A stretch of DNA of 64,000 bases from Saccharicrinis sp963667815 (GCA_963667815.1 OY764021.1), one strand, 5' to 3'. Counted from the first letter of the stretch, positions 26,469-36,038 are shown. Notes: generated by a model from the letters alone, not told the origin. Numbers and translations are program-made.

Positions 26469-28868
26469 TTATTTTTGTTCTTTTGATTTCTTTTCAATTT
26501 TTAACTCCTCTAACTCAATATCTTCATCTTCATTATAAATATGTAATAATGGTTCTTTGAAAGATTTATTGGTGATTAATTTTTCAAGTGTTAGTAAAAT
26601 TGAAGGTAATAAAATTAAATTAGAGAAAAGCGCTATTAACAATGTAACAGCAACTAATACACCTAAAGCGACAGTTCCTCCGAATTCTGAAAAACCAAAA
26701 ATACCAAAACCAAAGAATAATATTATTGAGGTGTATATCATACTTACTCCGGTTTCTTTTAAAGCTAAAACAACTGCAGCTTTAATACTCCAGTTTGTTT
26801 CGCTTAATTCCTGGCGGTATTTAGCTAAATAGTGAATGGTATCATCTACTGAAATCCCAAAGGCAATACTAAAAACTAATATTGTTGACGGCTTAATAGG
26901 TATAGAAAAATATCCCATTAAAGCAGCAGTCATTATTAATGGAATAAGGTTAGGAATAAGTGAAACAAGAACCATTCTTTTAGATGAAAACATCCATGCC
27001 ATAAAAGATGCAATTAAAATAATGGCCAGGAATAAACTTACAAACAAGTTATGTATTAAGTACTTTGTACCTTTAAAAAATAAAACACTTGCTCCAGTAA
27101 CAGATGTATAATATTTTTCATCAGGGAAATACTCGCCCAAACTTTTAACCACATGATCATAAAGTTCTGTCATTCTGGTGGTACCAATATCTTTTAACCT
27201 AAAACTAAGTCGTGTTTTTGCTTTTGTAGAATCAATAAAAGTACTTATTATTTGTTGTTGATCACCTTTACTATTAGCTACATAAGAAAGTAAAAAGTTC
27301 CTTTCTTGATTACTAGGAATACCAAAATACTTTTTATTACCATTGTAAAAACCCTGACGTGCAAACTTAACGACTTCAGATAGTGATATAGCTTTTGAAA
27401 TTTCTGGATGACTAGACAGTTCCTCATGGAATTTGTCCATTTTTTTCAGGTTACTCGATTTTAGTACTCCGTTAGGCTTTTGAGTATCAATCATGATCTC
27501 AAGAGGCATTAATCCATCAAAGTTTTCTTCAAAATATTTTAAATCTATATATAGTGGATCTTCATGTGGTATATCATCCAACATGAATCCAGTTGTTTTT
27601 ATCAATGATATTCCAATAAATCCTAACACAAGCATTACCCCTCCTATGATATATACTTTAGTTCTATGGTTTAATGAGATATGAACAAGCTTATCAACTA
27701 TTTTATTAACTGCCTTGTTTTCCAAATGGTTAAGGTGCCTTTCTTTTGGTTCTGATAAAAAGCTAAAAATAATTGGAATTAGAAGTAGCGAAAGGATGAA
27801 AACACCAATAATGTTAATGGCTGCAATGATTCCAAATTCAACAAGAATTTTACTACTAGTAAAAATAAATGTTGCAAAACCTGATGCTGTAGTTAAATTG
27901 GTTAAAAAAGTAGCATTACCAATTTTACATATTACTCTTTGAAGAGCTTTAATTTTATTACCATGCTTTTTATATTCCTGATGATATTTATTCAGCAAGA
28001 ATACCGAGTTTGGAATGCCGATTACAATAATTAAAGGAGGAATCATTCCTGTAAGAATTGTAATTTTATATCCAAATAAAGCCTGTGTTCCTAAAGCCCA
28101 AATTACTGCAATACCAACAACAAGCATTGAAAACATGACAACCTTAAATGATCTGAAAAACAAAAACATAATTACCGCTGTAACTCCAAGAGCAAGGAAA
28201 ATAAACATATTAAGTTCCTTTTTAATCATTTCTGCAGTTGTTACTCTTATATATGGTAATCCTGAGTAATGTAATTCATTATTTGATCTAGAAGAATATT
28301 CATCTCCAGCTTTTTTAATGTTATTAATTAACTCTACACGCTCTGGGCTTTGAAGAATCTCAGGAGTTAAAGTAATAGCCATTAAATATGTATTCGTCTT
28401 TTTATTGTACAGCGTACTTTCATAAAAAGGTAAATTGTAGAAGGTCGATTTAAGCGAATCTAATTCATATTGAGAATTGATGTTAGTATTAAAGACCTGT
28501 TCTATTTCAAATTGCTTTTCGTCTTTATTCTTTATTAAATTATATGCCTCTGATGCAGAAAGAACAGAGGTTACTCCTTTTATATCTGATACCTTTTTAG
28601 AAAAGTTAGTCCAATATTTGAAATGATTTAATTTAAAGAAATCTTGGTCTGTTACACCAATTACCATTAAATTACCTTCGTTACCAAATTGTTGTTCAAA
28701 AGCTTCATATTCTAAATATGCAGGATCATCTTCAGGAAGTAATGGAGCATATTGATATGACATTTGTACATCACCAGCCTTGTAAGCCATAAACGAAGTG
28801 ATAACCAGTAAAAGACTTAAAAAGAAAATTCTATTTTTTAATATTGTGCGCGCTACCAGAATCCACAT
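26469..28868 (-). CDS. RND/MMPL-family exporter
   Basis: 799 residues from the ATG at 28868; the TTG two codons earlier is less likely. The duplicated topology is clear: one N-terminal helix, a ~170-residue periplasmic domain, five helices, then the same again, with SSD-like signatures (FGISVDDTIHYLAKYRQEL in the second half). Proteins of this HAE3/MMPL type move hydrophobic compounds or lipids, including hopanoids, without needing a membrane fusion protein. Adjacent polyprenyl synthase hints at an isoprenoid lipid substrate (inference). Confidence 0.88.
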   Translation of the reverse strand: MWILVARTILKNRIFFLSLLLVITSFMAYKAGDVQMSYQYAPLLPEDDPAYLEYEAFEQQFGNEGNLMVIGVTDQDFFKLNHFKYWTNFSKKVSDIKGVTSVLSASEAYNLIKNKDEKQFEIEQVFNTNINSQYELDSLKSTFYNLPFYESTLYNKKTNTYLMAITLTPEILQSPERVELINNIKKAGDEYSSRSNNELHYSGLPYIRVTTAEMIKKELNMFIFLALGVTAVIMFLFFRSFKVVMFSMLVVGIAVIWALGTQALFGYKITILTGMIPPLIIVIGIPNSVFLLNKYHQEYKKHGNKIKALQRVICKIGNATFLTNLTTASGFATFIFTSSKILVEFGIIAAINIIGVFILSLLLIPIIFSFLSEPKERHLNHLENKAVNKIVDKLVHISLNHRTKVYIIGGVMLVLGFIGISLIKTTGFMLDDIPHEDPLYIDLKYFEENFDGLMPLEIMIDTQKPNGVLKSSNLKKMDKFHEELSSHPEISKAISLSEVVKFARQGFYNGNKKYFGIPSNQERNFLLSYVANSKGDQQQIISTFIDSTKAKTRLSFRLKDIGTTRMTELYDHVVKSLGEYFPDEKYYTSVTGASVLFFKGTKYLIHNLFVSLFLAIILIASFMAWMFSSKRMVLVSLIPNLIPLIMTAALMGYFSIPIKPSTILVFSIAFGISVDDTIHYLAKYRQELSETNWSIKAAVVLALKETGVSMIYTSIILFFGFGIFGFSEFGGTVALGVLVAVTLLIALFSNLILLPSILLTLEKLITNKSFKEPLLHIYNEDEDIELEELKIEKKSKEQK

Positions 28869-28963
28869 TATCAATCTGTATTAAATAATAAAAATGAGTT
28901 GCGAAGTTATTATAAATTGAAAAACCTACTCAAGAAATGAATAATATTAACTTATTTTAAAAA

Positions 28964-30037
28964 TTATAGTGTAGTAAATGATTCAATTTCAATAAGTTTG
29001 TTTTTGTTGTAGAATTCTGTATTTATAATAACACATTCCGTATTAGGTAGTACAGAATGTATCATATCCTTCACTTTTGTATTATAAGATTCATGTCTTA
29101 CATATGCTTTAATTAATTTAAAGCCATCTTTAAAACTATATGGTTCAGGGATATTAATGTTTAATGCACTCATGTTTTTATTATCTACTAACTTAAAAGT
29201 TTCTTCAAGTGCTTTTAAAATCTGTTTTTCAATATCCTTAGAAGTATCAAAGTTTAAGCATGATCCGGAAATCCAAACCTCACTGTTATCTATATTTAAA
29301 TATTTGGCTTGATCAGAGAACGGTAAATAGTAATCGGAATCGATATTAATAGATAAAAAAGAATTATAGTTGTTAAATGCCATAAAATCAATTACAATAC
29401 CTCCTTGGTATACTCCATTATCTGTTACTGAAGGATATCCATTTTTATACAATGATTCTTCAAGGAAAAATGATTTTATTTCATTAAAAATTTCCAAATT
29501 ATTTTTAAGAGTTCCATCATAATCCGAATTTTCATTAATATCTGGTATGTAGTCCCATTGTCTAATAATGTGTCCAAAATTCATATCTTCAGCCATCAAT
29601 AGCTGTTCGGCAAAATCAAAAGCTCTTTGTATATTTAATAATATGGAGTTTTCATTAAAATGTATTCCACCAGATATTAGTTCAATCCCATTTTTGTGTT
29701 CAATGGTAACATAATGATGATCAAGAATTTTTTTGAAATTGATTTTTTCATTCGAGTCTGAATAATACTGACATGAAATTAATAGATCTTCATTATTTGC
29801 CGGGTTATTTGAAATATAAGTAGTAGCAGGAATGTTATTTTTAAAAAATTCCTTTATTGTTGTACTTAATAATTTACATTCTTCATTAAAAGAATCTGTG
29901 TTAGCAGAATGAATATATATATCTATTTTAGTAACTGTTTTATTTGCCAGCTGTTTTTGAATCTCAAGAAAAGTTGATTTAACTCTTGTTGCAAATGATG
30001 CTCCCTCCTTTAAATTGAAAATTTTATAATTCCTCAT
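28964..30037 (-). CDS. Divergent chorismatase-like protein (FkbO/Hyg5/XanB2 superfamily)
   Basis: 357 residues. Segments match the chorismatase plan: IIRQWDYIPDINE followed by FNEIKSFFLEESL and GYPSVTDNG (family: RTWNYI..IN, FNxxR, PAxTGIG), WISGSCLNFDTSKDIEKQ (family: VSGTASIxG...GDVxxQ), LIKAYVRHE (LKVYVRD) and a final LIEIES (LVEIEG). Chorismatases hydrolyse chorismate to hydroxybenzoates or dihydroxycyclohexadiene carboxylate, via a RidA-like fold. Several conserved active-site positions look changed (Arg in FNxxR is Lys; no GxG after PSVTD), so activity is doubtful. A -7 box and a perfect dyad precede it (30066-30096). Confidence 0.65.
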   Translation of the reverse strand: MRNYKIFNLKEGASFATRVKSTFLEIQKQLANKTVTKIDIYIHSANTDSFNEECKLLSTTIKEFFKNNIPATTYISNNPANNEDLLISCQYYSDSNEKINFKKILDHHYVTIEHKNGIELISGGIHFNENSILLNIQRAFDFAEQLLMAEDMNFGHIIRQWDYIPDINENSDYDGTLKNNLEIFNEIKSFFLEESLYKNGYPSVTDNGVYQGGIVIDFMAFNNYNSFLSINIDSDYYLPFSDQAKYLNIDNSEVWISGSCLNFDTSKDIEKQILKALEETFKLVDNKNMSALNINIPEPYSFKDGFKLIKAYVRHESYNTKVKDMIHSVLPNTECVIINTEFYNKNKLIEIESFTTL

Positions 30038-30065
30038 TGATTAATCAAGTATTTATAAGTGCCGA

Positions 30066-30096
30066 CAAAGTTATGGTAATAATGTTTTATTACCAT
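30066..30096 (-). promoter_or_regulatory. Promoter -7 box with an adjoining 10-bp operator-like dyad
   Basis: Minus-strand TAACTTTG (30066-30073) matches TAnnTTTG, 29 bases before the ATG at 30037. Directly upstream lies a perfect inverted repeat ATGGTAATAA-TGTT-TTATTACCAT (30073-30096), covering the spacer between -7 and -33. A protein bound there would block RNA polymerase. The dyad also sits in the divergent spacer before the chemosensory cluster. A smaller repeat, CTAATA-TTT-TATTAG, is at 30161-30175. Confidence 0.5.
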
Positions 30097-30222
30097 TTAT
30101 AAGTTAGTAATTATTTTTATGATGTAGACTTTTCAACATTTTATAAACAAAAAAGGTAACCTAATATTTTATTAGCCGTAGTAATGGCAAGGGAAACAAT
30201 AAAAACATATTCAGAGAGTGTT

Positions 30223-30735
30223 ATGAGGAAACAAATTTTAATTTTATTCTTTTTAGTGCTTATACCATTGACTGGTTTTAGTCAAGTAGAGAAATATAAG
30301 TCGGTATTTACTTTAAATTTCATACGTTATATTGGTTGGGCCGAAGAAGCAAAACAAGGTGATTTTGTAATTGGTGTATTAAAAAACTCCAAAATTGCAG
30401 ATTGGTTAACTCAGCAATCCGCAGGCAAAAAGTTTGGTTATCAAAATGTAGTTATTAAACAATTTAGTAACGTTGATGAAGTTACAGATTGTCAGGTATT
30501 ATATGTATCATCATATATCAATTTTTCGCGTCATGCGGATACCTTAAAAGGTAAGCTGGGGAAAAATTCCTTAATAATAACAGAATCTGAGGGAGCTACA
30601 GATCATGGAGCAGTAATTAATTTTGTAGTCAGAGATAATAACCTTAAGTTTGAGGTTGACGAAGCCAATGCGCAATCTTTAGGCTTAAGTATTAGTTCAA
30701 AATTAGCAAATATGGCAGCTGCCATAAAAAAGTAA
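30223..30735 (+). CDS. YfiR family (DUF4154) periplasmic protein
   Basis: 170 residues from the ATG at 30223; an ATG at 30184 would add 13 residues before the signal peptide and is less likely. Signal peptide ends around LTGFSQ. The YfiR pattern is clear: KSVFTLNFIRYIGW, FVIGVLKNSKIADWL, CQVLYVSS, IITESEGATDHGAVINFVVRDNNLKFEV. In Pseudomonas YfiR restrains the diguanylate cyclase YfiN from the periplasm. In Bacteroidota DUF4154 genes often precede a sensor gene; here an MCP follows after 10 bases, so it may bind the MCP's short periplasmic domain. Confidence 0.88.
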   Translation: MRKQILILFFLVLIPLTGFSQVEKYKSVFTLNFIRYIGWAEEAKQGDFVIGVLKNSKIADWLTQQSAGKKFGYQNVVIKQFSNVDEVTDCQVLYVSSYINFSRHADTLKGKLGKNSLIITESEGATDHGAVINFVVRDNNLKFEVDEANAQSLGLSISSKLANMAAAIKK

Positions 30736-30745
30736 AAATTACAGT

Positions 30746-32443
30746 ATGAAGATTAAATTGAATATAGCCCAAAAACTATTCGCAGGTTTTGGGTTAATTT
30801 TAATAGCAATTATCTTTAATGGCGTTTCTACCTATGTAACCTTACATAATAGTAGAGATTTAAGTGAAGAAATTACTGGTATCTATAATCCTTCAGAACA
30901 AAAACTACAGCAGTTTAGGGATATGGTAAATAATTCCAAATCTTTAATTAAAAGTTGGGTTTTTGTAGACAGACAACCAGGCACATCTGACAAGCAAAGA
31001 TTAGAAACTTTAATTAAAGAAGATTATCCTAGTCTTGTAAATGATTTAAAATCATTAACTCCAAAGTGGAGTCAGGAGTATCAAGAAAATTTTGCCCAAA
31101 TAGTACATAAAACTGATTCATTATTTGAAAAGCAAAAATATGTAATGTCAAGTTTAAATAGTTTTGAGGCCTACGATGATGTAATGGTTATTTTTGAAGT
31201 TGAACCTATGGTTCAGGAAGATGGTGAAATAATCAATTTGGGTTCTGAAATTATTAAGGATCTTGAAGTAATAGAAAATAATTTTCATAGTTTAAATGAA
31301 TCTTCATTAAAGGATATGGATGATTCATTTGCTGGTTTTGGATTGTTTGTAATTATCATGATTTTTGTACTGGCTGCAGTAGCTGTATTTAGTGCATATG
31401 TTTTGTATACTAGTATTGTAAAACCATTAAATAAAGGTTTGACTTTTGCTCAAACAATTGGACAGGGTGATTTAACTGCTGAACTTGAAATTGATCAGCA
31501 AGATGAAATAGGACTATTAGCAGATGCCTTAAATAAGATGGCATCAAACTTAAAAGGCATTGTACTTTCAATTAAGGAAAATGCTAATGATTTGGTGGTT
31601 AGTGGTCGTAACGTTAAGGATAGCTCATTACAATTATCCAAAGGATCTGCAGATCAGGCTGCCTCAGCAGAAGAAGTATCCACTTCTATTGAAGAGATGG
31701 TAGCAAATATTGATCAAAATACAGAGAATGCTGTAGAAACTGAAAAAATTACAGTTGAAACAGCTAAGGATGTAAATGTTGCAGATAAGCTTTCATCAGA
31801 AGCTGCCGCATCAATGAAGAGTGTGGCGGAAAAAATTACAATAATTGGAGATATTGCATTTCAAACTAATATTTTAGCATTAAATGCTGCCGTAGAAGCT
31901 GCCAGAGCCGGAGAGCATGGTAGAGGTTTTTCTGTAGTAGCTGCCGAAGTACGTAAATTAGCAGAACGTAGTAAAGTTGCTGCTGATGAAATACATAATT
32001 TAGTAAATGGAGGTTTGAAAGTTTCTCAAGAGGCTGGAGAGAAATCAAGATTATTAGTTCCTGATATTGAAAAGACAACTCAATTAATTAAAGAAATTTC
32101 AGCTGCCAGTTTAGAGCAAAAAACCGGAGCAGAGCAAATTAATATGGCAATGCAAAACCTGAATCTTATTACTCAGGAAAATGCATCATCATCTGATGAG
32201 TTAACACAAAGTGCAGAGCAACTTGCTGTATTAGCTGATAGTTTAAAAGAAGCAGTGAGTTTCTTTACTATTGGTGAGGAAGAAGAACAAGTAGTTGTTA
32301 AGCAGGGAAAGGTTGAAACAGAAGTAACTTTTGAAGAAACAGAAGAAACTCCTAAAAATAATCATGAAAAGAAAGCTAATGTATCAGCCAAAGGTGATAT
32401 CATTAACTTGGATAAAGATTTTGATAACTACGAGAAATTTTAA
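30746..32443 (+). CDS. Methyl-accepting chemotaxis protein
   Basis: 565 residues: TM1 ~9-29, periplasmic helical domain ~30-195, TM2 ~196-221, HAMP ~222-275, signalling coiled coil to ~500, with the conserved hairpin tip at ~370-408 (ILALNAAVEAARAGEHGRGF, then VRKLAERS). It should form receptor arrays with CheA and CheW encoded just downstream. The acidic C-terminal tail ends DNYEKF, like the NWETF pentapeptide that tethers CheR and CheB in enteric receptors. It is the only MCP in the window. Confidence 0.97.
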   Translation: MKIKLNIAQKLFAGFGLILIAIIFNGVSTYVTLHNSRDLSEEITGIYNPSEQKLQQFRDMVNNSKSLIKSWVFVDRQPGTSDKQRLETLIKEDYPSLVNDLKSLTPKWSQEYQENFAQIVHKTDSLFEKQKYVMSSLNSFEAYDDVMVIFEVEPMVQEDGEIINLGSEIIKDLEVIENNFHSLNESSLKDMDDSFAGFGLFVIIMIFVLAAVAVFSAYVLYTSIVKPLNKGLTFAQTIGQGDLTAELEIDQQDEIGLLADALNKMASNLKGIVLSIKENANDLVVSGRNVKDSSLQLSKGSADQAASAEEVSTSIEEMVANIDQNTENAVETEKITVETAKDVNVADKLSSEAAASMKSVAEKITIIGDIAFQTNILALNAAVEAARAGEHGRGFSVVAAEVRKLAERSKVAADEIHNLVNGGLKVSQEAGEKSRLLVPDIEKTTQLIKEISAASLEQKTGAEQINMAMQNLNLITQENASSSDELTQSAEQLAVLADSLKEAVSFFTIGEEEEQVVVKQGKVETEVTFEETEETPKNNHEKKANVSAKGDIINLDKDFDNYEKF

Positions 32444-32463
32444 ATTTATAATAAAACATTATT

Positions 32464-32775
32464 ATGGATACAGCATTCTCAGTTGATGTTAAACACGATA
32501 AAAATCAGAGTAAAATATTAATCTCTGGTGAGCTTATAATAAATCATATTGGTAAAATCAGGGAAAGTATTTTGGATGCTGTTGATTTTTCAAATAATTT
32601 AGATATTCATATAACAAATCCATCATCAATAGATGTTACCTTTATTCAATTGATTAGTTCATTAAAAAAATCAATTGAAAACAAAGGTAAAGAATGTACA
32701 ATTGAGGGAATGTTTAGTGAAGAGATTCATGGATTAATATTAAATGCTGGATTTAACAATCTATTTAAACTATAG
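32464..32775 (+). CDS. STAS-domain protein
   Basis: 103 residues. The pattern SIDVTFIQLISSLKKSIENKGKECTIEG corresponds to the STAS phospho-helix region (DSSG in SpoIIAA). The serine is replaced by Thr or lost (DVTF), so it may be a phospho-Thr acceptor or not phosphorylated. STAS proteins are anti-anti-sigma or scaffold partners of RsbW-type or SiaB-type kinases. It sits between the MCP and cheY genes, an order seen in other chemosensory operons. Confidence 0.8.
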   Translation: MDTAFSVDVKHDKNQSKILISGELIINHIGKIRESILDAVDFSNNLDIHITNPSSIDVTFIQLISSLKKSIENKGKECTIEGMFSEEIHGLILNAGFNNLFKL

Positions 32776-32794
32776 AAATTAATTTTAACTAATT

Positions 32795-33160
32795 ATGGCT
32801 AAGACAGTTCTTATTGTTGATGACTCAGAAAGTATAAGGGAAGTTGTTAACTTTACTCTACAAAACGAAGGTTATGATGTATTGGTTGGTGTTGATGGTG
32901 AAGATGCCTTACAATTTTTAGATGGCAGAACCATTGATATTATTATTACTGACTTACATATGCCAAACCTAGATGGTTTAGGTTTAATTCGTAAAGTAAG
33001 AGAAATAGATGCTTATAAGCATATTCCGATTTTGTTTTTGACAACAGAATCACAAGCAGCTAAAAAAATGGAAGCTAAACAAGCTGGTGCTACGGGTTGG
33101 ATTATTAAGCCATTTGTTCCTGCCAAATTACTTAGTGCGATATCAAGAGTATTACGATGA
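32795..33160 (+). CDS. cheY: CheY-type response regulator
   Basis: 121-residue stand-alone receiver. Acidic pair in VDDSES, phospho-acceptor Asp in IIITDLHMPNLDG, Thr in LFLTTES, and Lys in GWIIKPF. It should be phosphorylated by CheA encoded two genes downstream. Without a flagellum in view, its output may be the gliding apparatus or another regulator. It overlaps the Hpt gene by 4 bases (ATGA). Confidence 0.93.
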   Translation: MAKTVLIVDDSESIREVVNFTLQNEGYDVLVGVDGEDALQFLDGRTIDIIITDLHMPNLDGLGLIRKVREIDAYKHIPILFLTTESQAAKKMEAKQAGATGWIIKPFVPAKLLSAISRVLR

Positions 33161-33537
33161 TTGAGAAAATTAAGGAGACCTTTATAAAGGATTCTATTAA
33201 AGATTTAGAATTAATAGAAAACCTTGTCAGAGAGAAAAAGGGGGAATTAGAAGATTGTATTATCGAAAAGGTGTTTGCTATTACTCACAATATAAAAGGT
33301 ACTGCTCCAATGTTAGGAATTGAGAGTGTAGATCATATTGTTAAACCAATGGAGTTAGTATTCAGTGGTTTAAGAGATGGTAGTATTGCTTCTTCAAGTG
33401 AAATTATTTCAAATACACAAAAATTAATTCCTGTTATAAAATCGGAGCTCCTACAAACTCAACAACATCAAATAGATAAGAATGACGTAAATGATACTTT
33501 ACGTTTTTTTGATTCTTTAATTACAAAAAATGCATAG
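33157..33537 (+). CDS. Stand-alone Hpt phosphotransfer protein
   Basis: 126 residues of four-helix bundle with the phospho-acceptor His 44 in THNIKGTAPMLG. Lone Hpt proteins carry phosphate between receivers. Here one placed between cheY and cheA could let CheA's phosphate flow to or from other receivers, or act as a phosphate sink. It starts inside the cheY stop and ends 2 bases before cheA, so the three are translationally linked. Confidence 0.9.
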   Translation: MIEKIKETFIKDSIKDLELIENLVREKKGELEDCIIEKVFAITHNIKGTAPMLGIESVDHIVKPMELVFSGLRDGSIASSSEIISNTQKLIPVIKSELLQTQQHQIDKNDVNDTLRFFDSLITKNA

Positions 33538-33539
33538 GC

Positions 33540-35570
33540 ATGATTGATAAGTTCAGAGCAAAATTTGTTGAAGAATCACTGGATAATGTTCATGATCTTG
33601 AAGAAGCATTATTGTTACTTGAGAATGATAAAGGTGATAAAGAAATAATAGAGAGGATATTTAGAGCCATGCACTCCTTAAAAGGTGGAGGTGCAATGTT
33701 TGGTTTTAATGATTTAAGTGAGTTTACTCATCATTTAGAAACAGTATTTGATTGGGTTCGAAATGGGAAATTATCTGTTACTGATGATCTAATTTCATTA
33801 ACATTTAATGCAATTGATCAAATTAAACATTTTCTTGATGTTGGTGATCTAACAGACTCTGAAGATAAAAAGGAGCTTGCAGCTTTAACTACAAGGGTTC
33901 AACAATTTGTTAATTCACCAGGTGAAAAGGTAGTTAAAGAAACTGTAGCTGAAACTGTTGAAGATGTTGAAGACGATGACTCTAAAACATTTTTAATAAA
34001 AATTAAACCTCATAGCAATATTTTACAAAATGGAACCAATCCATTGTTTTTGCTTGATGATCTTCATGCATTAGGTGAAGCAATTGTGGTTTCATATGAC
34101 GATAGTGTTCCAGAAATTGAAGATTTAAATCCAGAAGATTGTTTTGTAGCTTGGGATGTTATTTTAAATACAACCGAGCCTGAAAATGAAATTCAGGACG
34201 TATTTATTTTTGTGGAAGATGAATGTGATTTGGTGGTAACTGAAATCACTAAAGGAAATATATTAAAACGTCCGGAATTAGAGGATTTTGTTGAAAGAGC
34301 ACAGTCGGGTGAGGAAAAATTAACAGGTGAGCTGTTGAAAAGTGTATCCTGGGTACAAGAAAAACAGGATGTTGAGCAAGCAGAAAAAAAGAAAGTTCAA
34401 CTAAAAGAACATAAAATATCAAGTATTCGTGTGTCATCTACCAAGATAGATGAACTTGTTAATTTAGTTAGTGAATTAGTTACGATACAAGCCCAACTTA
34501 ATTTGCATGCCGAAAATAGTGGTGATGCTCATTTAATGGGGCTTTCAGAAAATATTCAAAAGTTAACACGACAACTAAGAGATAATGCCTTTGAAATTAG
34601 TCTTATCCCAATTCAAAATGATTTAATGCGATTCCAACGATTGGTGCGTGATTTATCGAAGGAATTGAATAAGGATATTGATTTTATAATTGAAGGTGGT
34701 GATATTGAGTTAGATAAAAATATTATCGAACACCTTACTGATCCGTTGTTACACATGATTAGAAATTGTGTAGATCATGGTATTGAATTACCGGATGAAC
34801 GTATCAAAAAAGGCAAATCACCTAAAGGTACAATCATATTTAAAGCATATTATGAAGGGGCTAGTGTTATCATCAAAGTAATTGATGATGGTAAAGGTAT
34901 TGATCCTGAATATATACTTAAAAAAGCCATTAATAAAGGCTTAGTTGATGAAGGCATTGAATTAACAGAAAAAGAAATCTTCGATTTAGTATTCATGAGT
35001 GGATTCTCTACTAAAGATAATGTGTCAGACATATCTGGTAGAGGTGTAGGTATGGATGTTGTAAAAAGAAAAATTGGAGAAATTAGAGGTGAAGTATCAA
35101 TTAGTTCAGAACCAGATAAAGGTACAACTGTTACACTTGAGTTACCATTAACTTTATCAATAATTGATGGATTACTGGTTACTGTGGCAGATACTCAATA
35201 TGTAATTCCAATCTCATTAATTGAAAAAATATTCCCACTTGAAGTTGAAGAACAAAAGCAAATTTTCAATAATGTAATTACCCTTAATGGAGAACAGTTT
35301 CCAACTATAGATATGAGAAACATATTTAATGAACCTGCTCGAGAAGGTAAAAAACATATTATTCAAGTTAAATTCGAAAACAAAAAGATTGGCTTAGTAG
35401 TTGACGAAGTGATTGGTGAATTTCAAACCGTAGTTAAACCATTCGGACGATTATTAAAAGATCAGGAAGTAATTTCTGGTGCTTCTATTATGGGAGATGG
35501 TACCATTTCTATGGTAATTGATACAAATAGATTGATACATTATCATTGGGTTCAAAAACTACATAAATAA
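33540..35570 (+). CDS. cheA: Chemotaxis histidine kinase CheA
   Basis: 676 residues in the canonical order: P1/Hpt with phospho-His 45 in MHSLKGGGAMFGF; an acidic linker (~128-148); a ~90-residue domain at ~150-240 in the place of P2; P3 dimerisation (~295-355); P4 ATPase (~356-540) with LLHMIRNCVDHGIE, DDGKGID and SGRGVGMDVV; and P5/CheW-like (~541-676). It autophosphorylates under control of MCP-CheW arrays and phosphorylates CheY and CheB. Confidence 0.97.
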   Translation: MIDKFRAKFVEESLDNVHDLEEALLLLENDKGDKEIIERIFRAMHSLKGGGAMFGFNDLSEFTHHLETVFDWVRNGKLSVTDDLISLTFNAIDQIKHFLDVGDLTDSEDKKELAALTTRVQQFVNSPGEKVVKETVAETVEDVEDDDSKTFLIKIKPHSNILQNGTNPLFLLDDLHALGEAIVVSYDDSVPEIEDLNPEDCFVAWDVILNTTEPENEIQDVFIFVEDECDLVVTEITKGNILKRPELEDFVERAQSGEEKLTGELLKSVSWVQEKQDVEQAEKKKVQLKEHKISSIRVSSTKIDELVNLVSELVTIQAQLNLHAENSGDAHLMGLSENIQKLTRQLRDNAFEISLIPIQNDLMRFQRLVRDLSKELNKDIDFIIEGGDIELDKNIIEHLTDPLLHMIRNCVDHGIELPDERIKKGKSPKGTIIFKAYYEGASVIIKVIDDGKGIDPEYILKKAINKGLVDEGIELTEKEIFDLVFMSGFSTKDNVSDISGRGVGMDVVKRKIGEIRGEVSISSEPDKGTTVTLELPLTLSIIDGLLVTVADTQYVIPISLIEKIFPLEVEEQKQIFNNVITLNGEQFPTIDMRNIFNEPAREGKKHIIQVKFENKKIGLVVDEVIGEFQTVVKPFGRLLKDQEVISGASIMGDGTISMVIDTNRLIHYHWVQKLHK

Positions 35571-35576
35571 TTAGTT

Positions 35577-36038
35577 ATGGAGAGCGATTTTAAAACATTA
35601 ATATCATTTAATTTGGGTAACCAGATTTTTGCTTTCGATAGCCTTAAGGTTAGAAATATTCTACCCTACGAAGAAGGTAATGTTACAAAAGTTCCCAATA
35701 CAAAAGATTTTATTCTTGGTGTAATTAACTTACATGGAAATATTGTTCCGGTAACCGATTTAAGAGTTATTATGCAAATTGAAGACTGGAAAAATACTAG
35801 AGATACTTCCATAATTGTTGTATCACCTGAGGATAAACTTGAATCTCAATTTGGTATTGTTGTAGATTTTGTAAAAGAAGTTTTTGAGGTTGGAAATGAT
35901 AAAATCATGCCTGCTGCTTTTCAAAATGGAATGGGATTAATCGAAACATTTGAAGGGACGGTTCAGGAAAAAGATGAATTTATTCATATGATTGATTTAA
36001 TGCATGTTATTAATCAAATTGAAAGTAAAAACGTATAA
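35577..36038 (+). CDS. cheW: Chemotaxis coupling protein CheW (first copy)
   Basis: 153 residues, one CheW domain with the typical ILGVINLHGNIVPVTDLR segment. Couples CheA to the MCP. Six bases after cheA; the second cheW gene begins 2 bases after it. The two copies differ strongly and so probably have different places in the array. Confidence 0.95.
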   Translation: MESDFKTLISFNLGNQIFAFDSLKVRNILPYEEGNVTKVPNTKDFILGVINLHGNIVPVTDLRVIMQIEDWKNTRDTSIIVVSPEDKLESQFGIVVDFVKEVFEVGNDKIMPAAFQNGMGLIETFEGTVQEKDEFIHMIDLMHVINQIESKNV

